64,000 bases of DNA from Rhizobium sp. Q54 (GTDB taxonomy: Bacteria > Pseudomonadota > Alphaproteobacteria > SHVZ01): the NCBI GenBank assembly GCA_945871425.1, contig CAMBVS010000005.1:1-64000 (forward strand), read 5' to 3'. The notes beneath the pieces were generated by a model. The model was not told where the DNA came from and did no database searches. It saw only the letters and a program-made list of their open reading frames with translations. The position numbers and the translations under genes are program-made. Below, piece by piece: positions 62,317-64,000 of this stretch. The stretch's first letter is position 1; every line of letters starts with the position of its first letter.

Positions 62317-64000
62317 CTAGATTTCGATCTGCGAGCCGACCTCGACCACCCGGTCCGGAGGCAGCTTGAAGAAGTCCATGGCGCCGGTGGCGTTCTTCTG
62401 CATCCAGGCGAAGAGGATCTCGCGCCAGAGGGCCATGCCCGGGCTCATCGATGGGATGATCGCCTCGCGGCTGAGGAAGAACGAGGTGTCGAAGATCTCG
62501 ACCGGAAGGCCGGCGGCGGCGCCACCCTTCAGCGCCTGCGGCACGTCGGCGACCTCCATGAAGCCGAAGCGGACGATGACCCGCCAGAAGTTGGCGCCGA
62601 GCTCGGTGACCTCAAGCCGCTGGTCCGGCGGCCAGGTCGGCGTCTCAGTCGTCATCACCGTCAGCAGCACGTTGCGCTCGTGCAGCACCTTGTTGTGCTT
62701 GAGGTTATGCAGCAGGGCGTGAGGCACAGCCTCGGCCGAGCCGGTCATGTAGATGGCGGTCCCGCGCACGCGATGAGCCGACTTCATGCTGGAGCGGAGG
62801 AAGACGTCCATCGGCATGGTGTCGCTGCGGAGCTTGTCGAAGAGCAGCTGCCGCCCGCGCTTCCAGGTGATCAGGAGCACGAAGATGACGAGCCCGAGGC
62901 CGAGCGGGAACCAGCCGCCGTCCGGGATCTTCACCAGGTTGGCGCCGAAGTAGGCCAAGTCGATCACCAGGAACGCACCGAACAGCGCCAGCGCGGCGGT
63001 CGCGCTCCACTGCGCCACCCGCCGGGCATAGAGGAAGCCCAGCACGGTGTCGATCGCCATGGTTCCGGTGACCGCGATGCCGTAGGCAGCGGCGAGGTTG
63101 GTGGTCGAGCCGAACCCGAACACCAGCGCGGCGACGAACACCATCAACATCCAGTTGATGAACGGGATGTAGATCTGTCCGATCGTCGAGGAGGAGGTAT
63201 GGGTGATCTGCATGCGCGGCAGGAACCCAAGCTGGATCGCCTGCTGGGTCACCGAGAAGGCGCCGGAGATGACGGCCTGCGAGGCGATGACCGCCGCCAG
63301 CGTCGCCAGCACGATGAGCGGCAGCAGCGCCCAGTCCGGCGCCAGGCTGTAGAACGGGTTGACCACCGCCGCCGGGTCCTCGAGGAGAAGGGCACCCTGG
63401 CCGAGGTAGTTGAGCATCAGGCTCGGGAAGATGAACAGGAACCACGCCCGCCGGATCGGCTCGCGGCCGAAGTGGCCCATGTCGGCATACAGCGCCTCCG
63501 CGCCGGTGACCGCCAGCACCACCGAGCCCAGCGCCAGGAACGCCTTCCACTTGTCGACGATGAAGAAGTCGATGGCGTAGACCGGGTTCAGCGCCAGGAG
63601 GATCGCCGGGTGGCGGGCGATGCCGACGATGCCGAGAACGGCGAGTACGAGGAACCAGGCGACCATGACCGGCCCGAACAACGCGCCGACCTGGGCGGTG
63701 CCGCGCCGCTGGATGACGAAGAGGCCGAACAGGATGGCTACGGTGATCGGAACGACGAAGCTGCCGAGCTGGGGGGCGGCGAGCGCTATGCCCTCGACGG
63801 CGCTCAAGACGGAGATCGCCGGGGTGATCATGCTGTCGCCGTAGAAGAGGGCGGCGGCGAAGACGCCGAGCACCGAGACAAGGAAGGCGGTCTGCGTTCC
63901 CTGCACGGCGCGGCCGACCAGGGCAAGGAGCGCAAGGCTGCCGCCTTCGCCCTTGTTGTCGGCGCGCATGATGATGGTCACGTACTTGAACGAGACCACC
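62317..64000 (-). CDS. kup: Potassium uptake protein Kup (partial, N-terminus beyond window)
   Basis: A Kup/KUP/HAK-type potassium transporter. The visible 561 residues open with VVSFKYVTIIMRADNKGEGG and continue through FYGDSMITPAISVLSAVEGI, IRRAWFLFIFPSLMLNYLGQGALLLEDP, YIPFINWMLMVFVAALVFGFGS and the C-terminal cytosolic beta domain ending VVEVGSQIEI. At least ten membrane helices are present; the first one or two lie outside the window. The sequence runs off the end of the window, so the start is not known. Confidence 0.94.
   Translation of the reverse strand, partial: VVSFKYVTIIMRADNKGEGGSLALLALVGRAVQGTQTAFLVSVLGVFAAALFYGDSMITPAISVLSAVEGIALAAPQLGSFVVPITVAILFGLFVIQRRGTAQVGALFGPVMVAWFLVLAVLGIVGIARHPAILLALNPVYAIDFFIVDKWKAFLALGSVVLAVTGAEALYADMGHFGREPIRRAWFLFIFPSLMLNYLGQGALLLEDPAAVVNPFYSLAPDWALLPLIVLATLAAVIASQAVISGAFSVTQQAIQLGFLPRMQITHTSSSTIGQIYIPFINWMLMVFVAALVFGFGSTTNLAAAYGIAVTGTMAIDTVLGFLYARRVAQWSATAALALFGAFLVIDLAYFGANLVKIPDGGWFPLGLGLVIFVLLITWKRGRQLLFDKLRSDTMPMDVFLRSSMKSAHRVRGTAIYMTGSAEAVPHALLHNLKHNKVLHERNVLLTVMTTETPTWPPDQRLEVTELGANFWRVIVRFGFMEVADVPQALKGGAAAGLPVEIFDTSFFLSREAIIPSMSPGMALWREILFAWMQKNATGAMDFFKLPPDRVVEVGSQIEI

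Overview
The window is chromosomal DNA from a very GC-rich alphaproteobacterium, most likely of the Rhodospirillales or a related deep branch. The pointers are: the rodZ-ispG-hisS order; lysC next to ptsP and divergent from ubiG; the NDUFA12-mlaD-DUF2155-aat-accC-accB-aroQ order; a class II B12-dependent ribonucleotide reductase; and regulatory sites of alphaproteobacterial type (GTTC-N7-GTTC and TTAA-N7-TTAA). No rRNA, tRNA, CRISPR array, transposase, phage gene or replication origin was seen. Coding density is very high, and many adjacent genes overlap by 1-4 bases.

Layout. 1-9081: core metabolism. Minus strand: hisS (partial), ispG, rodZ-like, ptsP, a nitronate monooxygenase-like flavoprotein and lysC; then ubiG (+), a DUF1178 protein (-) and a small methyltransferase (+). 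9083-10031: a secreted thermonuclease preceded by a LexA-type box, and an unknown exported protein. 10032-16401: catabolic genes (HutG-like deformylase, DODA-type dioxygenase, class II aldolase, lactonase-like metallo-beta-lactamase, aldolase/SDR fusion, phytanoyl-CoA dioxygenase-like). 16401-18274: uppP, a small coiled-coil protein, and an exported DUF1194 vWA protein whose C-terminal end is encoded by a dispersed palindromic repeat. 18341-22782: five consecutive EamA/DMT transporter paralogues, each overlapping the next by 4 nt. 22752-29431 (minus): peptide/nickel-type ABC transporter, then a MarR regulator, a Spy/LTXXQ protein and a coupled isoprenylcysteine-methyltransferase-like membrane protein, with a palindromic operator between marR and spy. 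29556-36165: a large AsmA/YhdP-like protein, divergent glnE, and a bcp-type peroxiredoxin. 36178-42236: two tandem PAS_5-like proteins (the second behind a CtrA-type site), a TAXI-TRAP transporter with a terminator between its binding protein and permease, a FemAB-like acyltransferase and RidA. 42305-47799: HerA-like ATPase, four small proteins, a class III aminotransferase coupled to an ATC-hydrolase-like protein, and a third PAS-like protein. 47922-52055: nrdJ with its terminator and an AT-rich upstream region. 52056-58698: Nudix, NDUFA12, mlaD, DUF2155, aat, accC, accB, aroQ, kynU and a methyltransferase. 58711-64000: rodA, a cinA with an altered C-terminal domain, an Ldh_2 dehydrogenase and the 3' part of kup.

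No single unmistakable new defence or biosynthetic system was found. The best leads are the possible SOS control of a secreted nuclease, the five-gene EamA array, the marR/spy/ICMT module with its palindrome, the CinA with a rewritten deamidase motif, and the CtrA-type site in front of a PAS protein. All functions are read from sequence by eye; no database search or folding calculation was run.
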